Shown: positions 4,681 to 5,934 of the stretch, in pieces
Numbering within the stretch: the first letter of the stretch is position 1
Layout: each line of letters begins with the position of its first letter
Assembly (NCBI GenBank): GCA_016213305.1
Contig: JACRAV010000264.1
Coordinates: 1-5,934, forward strand
Direction of reading: 5' to 3'
Length of the DNA: 5,934 bases
Origin: Candidatus Zixiibacteriota bacterium
Lineage (GTDB): Bacteria > Zixibacteria > MSB-5A5 > GN15 > FEB-12
Notes under the pieces: model-generated
Databases searched by the model: none
What the model was told of the DNA's origin: nothing
Seen by the model: the letters and a program-made list of their open reading frames with translations, nothing else
Position numbers and translations under genes: made by a program

Positions 4681-5055
4681 ATGGCCGACGCCCGACAAGC
4701 GATCTTCGACGACCTCAAAAAGCTCCTCAAGAAATACGCCCCCCCCATGACCGCCGTATCGGATTTCGGGGGACGGTACGAACTGGTCTCAAAGAAGGCG
4801 GTGGTGATCGCCGGCCGTCAGCGGCCCGAAGTTTATTTCGCGGCGGCGATTATCCAGGGCGCCTATGTGGGTTTCTACCTCATGTCGATTTACGCCGATC
4901 CAGCCCTTACCAAGAAGATGCCCGCCGACCTGATGAAAACGCTCAAGGGAAAATCCTGCTTTCACATCAAAACGCTCGACGCCCCTCTCAGAAAACAGAT
5001 CGCCGAAGCGCTCAAGCTCAGCTTTGAGTATTACAAGAAGCAGGGGTGGGTGTAG
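4681..5055 (+). CDS. Small DUF1801-like cytoplasmic protein
   Basis: A 124-residue soluble protein with no signal peptide or membrane segment. The N-terminus (1-22) is helical and Lys-rich. The middle (about 30-72) alternates hydrophobic residues in strand-like runs, RYELVSKKAVVIAG and VYFAAAIIQGAYVGFYLM. The C-terminal part reads 'LKGKSCFHIKTLD' (88-100), then a helix ending 'YYKKQGWV'. This pattern resembles DUF1801 / YdhG-like proteins, whose biochemical role is unknown; the assignment is from memory of the 'GKSCF...K...GW' ending. The start is secure, with a GGAGGA ribosome site and its own promoter upstream. The stop codon TAG is embedded in the start of a module A hairpin repeat (GTAGGTCAC, 5052-5060), so the gene's 3' end and the repeat overlap. 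No operon partner: the next gene converges on it. Confidence 0.82.
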   Translation: MADARQAIFDDLKKLLKKYAPPMTAVSDFGGRYELVSKKAVVIAGRQRPEVYFAAAIIQGAYVGFYLMSIYADPALTKKMPADLMKTLKGKSCFHIKTLDAPLRKQIAEALKLSFEYYKKQGWV

Positions 5056-5129
5056 GTCACTCGCATCTTCGCGGGTGACATCTTCATCAGCGAGCGCAAA
5101 AGAAAGCCCACCGCATAGCGGTGGGCGAC
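5052..5129. repeat. Composite A-B hairpin repeat, copy 2
   Basis: This is the same module order as 3204-3282. Module A stem (5056-5079) has GTCACTCGCA facing CGCGGGTGAC around TCTT. After 25 bases comes the perfect GCCCACCGC-ATA-GCGGTGGGC hairpin (5106-5126). Here module A begins inside the stop codon of the upstream + strand gene, and module B acts as the terminator of serC on the other strand. Confidence 0.75.
5097..5126 (-). terminator. serC: Intrinsic terminator of serC (module B)
   Basis: Read on the minus strand, a perfect nine-base-pair GC-rich stem with a three-base loop (5126 down to 5106) is followed at once by TTTCTTTTG. It starts 55 bases after the serC stop codon. On the + strand the stem is followed by GACAATC, so termination is expected mainly leftward. 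Confidence 0.75.
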
Positions 5130-5181
5130 AATCATTTCAGAGCCGTCAAGCCGGGAGGTATGACGGCACGAGTGTGCGAAA

Positions 5182-5934
5182 TCACGCCTTCGCCGCCACC
5201 GAGCGATTCGCCTTGCAGAACGATTCCATCAGTCCGGCCAGCTTGTCGGCCCCGTCGATCGTCATCGCGTTGTACAACGACACCCGTACCCCGCCGACCG
5301 AACGGTGCCCCTTCAAGCCGACCATCCCCGCCGCTTTCGCCTCGGCCAGGAACTTCTTTTCGAGGTCCTCGCTCGGCAGACGGAAACAGAGGTTCATCCA
5401 CGACCGCGAGTCGGTATTGACCGTCCCCTTGTAGAAATCCGAGTACAGGTCAACCATCTGGTAGATCCGCTCCTTCTTGGCCAGATTGACCTTCTCAATC
5501 GCCGCCAGTCCGCCCTGTTTCTTGATCCACTCCAGGACCAGCCGCACGACATACACGGCAAACACCGGCGGCGTATTGTACAGCGAGTTCTCCTTGGCGT
5601 GCGTGCGGTAGTCGAGCATGGTCGGATTCCCGTCCTTGCACTTGGCCAGCATTTCGTCGCGGATGATGATCATGGTCACGCCCGCCGGGCCGATATTCTT
5701 TTGCGCGCCGGCATAGATCATCGAGAACTTGTTAAAATCGCGGCGGCGGGAGCAGAAATCCGACGACATGTCGCAGACATGCGGCACCTGGCCGGTGTCG
5801 GGGAACTGGTCCCATTGCGTGCCGTAGATGGTGTTGTTCGAGGTGGTGTGGAAATAAACGGCGTCAGCGGGAATCTTGATATCGGCCACTTTCGGAATCC
5901 ACTTGTAGCTGTCTTCCTTGGAGGAGGCGACCAC
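5182..5934 (-). CDS. serC: Phosphoserine aminotransferase, C-terminal two thirds (N-terminus beyond right edge)
   Basis: SerC is a PLP enzyme that converts 3-phosphohydroxypyruvate plus glutamate to phosphoserine plus 2-oxoglutarate in serine synthesis, and it also acts in pyridoxine synthesis in some bacteria. The window holds 250 codons. The family is about 360 residues, so roughly 110-120 are missing and the leftmost visible codon (GTG) is internal. Numbering from that codon: Thr35 in SNNTIYGTQ; Asp55 in VCDMSSDF, which should contact the PLP ring nitrogen; Lys79 in YAGAQKNIGPAG, the Schiff-base lysine; Asn120-Thr121 in SLYNTPP; and His210-Arg211 in GHRSVGGVRVSLYNAM, which binds substrate phosphate. 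The distance from Lys79 to the C-terminus agrees with full-length SerC. The 'SNNTIYGTQ' form is typical of the non-enteric branch. The gene ends 55 bases before an intrinsic terminator. Whether serA is a partner lies outside the window. Confidence 0.96.
   Translation of the reverse strand: MVASSKEDSYKWIPKVADIKIPADAVYFHTTSNNTIYGTQWDQFPDTGQVPHVCDMSSDFCSRRRDFNKFSMIYAGAQKNIGPAGVTMIIIRDEMLAKCKDGNPTMLDYRTHAKENSLYNTPPVFAVYVVRLVLEWIKKQGGLAAIEKVNLAKKERIYQMVDLYSDFYKGTVNTDSRSWMNLCFRLPSEDLEKKFLAEAKAAGMVGLKGHRSVGGVRVSLYNAMTIDGADKLAGLMESFCKANRSVAAKA

Overview
The window looks like chromosomal DNA from a GC-rich, free-living bacterium, most likely of the FCB superphylum and possibly candidate phylum Zixibacteria. 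That guess rests mainly on the secreted protein at 1059-2006. Its C-terminal pair of dockerin-like repeats (GGVDISDLT / GGVDISDVT, bracketed by Cys pairs) and the preceding 'CIDS...W.W...PSW.G..CF' block are a layout I associate with that group. This is recall plus inspection, not a search result.

Layout, left to right. A complete single-domain bacteriohemerythrin (97-528, +) is followed by about 530 non-coding bases with dispersed hairpin repeats and a clear sigma70-type promoter (982-1010). That promoter drives the secreted dockerin-like protein (1059-2006, +). Convergent to it is an isoaspartyl peptidase/L-asparaginase (2203-3117, -). Next comes a repeat-packed intergenic region (3118-3579). 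It ends in a second strong promoter and a 5' leader that can fold two mutually exclusive ways, ahead of an exported DUF6448-type protein with His-Cys at its predicted mature N-terminus (3580-4227, +). A second repeat-packed region (4228-4680) carries a direct copy of the first one's ~190-bp element and a third promoter. It leads into a small DUF1801-like cytoplasmic protein (4681-5055, +). Last is the C-terminal two thirds of phosphoserine aminotransferase SerC (5182-5934, -), which enters from the right edge and ends at a clean intrinsic terminator.

The genes do not form one pathway or operon. Each complete + strand gene after the first has its own TTGACA-type promoter, and the neighbours are unrelated housekeeping or accessory functions. 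No transposase, phage gene, CRISPR array, rRNA or tRNA was seen.

The unusual part is the intergenic DNA. At least five families of short hairpin repeats occur, several in multiple copies and all in the same orientation. Some have changes on both arms that keep pairing. Two arrays of them flank the DUF6448 gene as direct repeats. This is the best candidate for something undescribed here, together with the leader and the His-Cys N-terminus of the DUF6448 gene.
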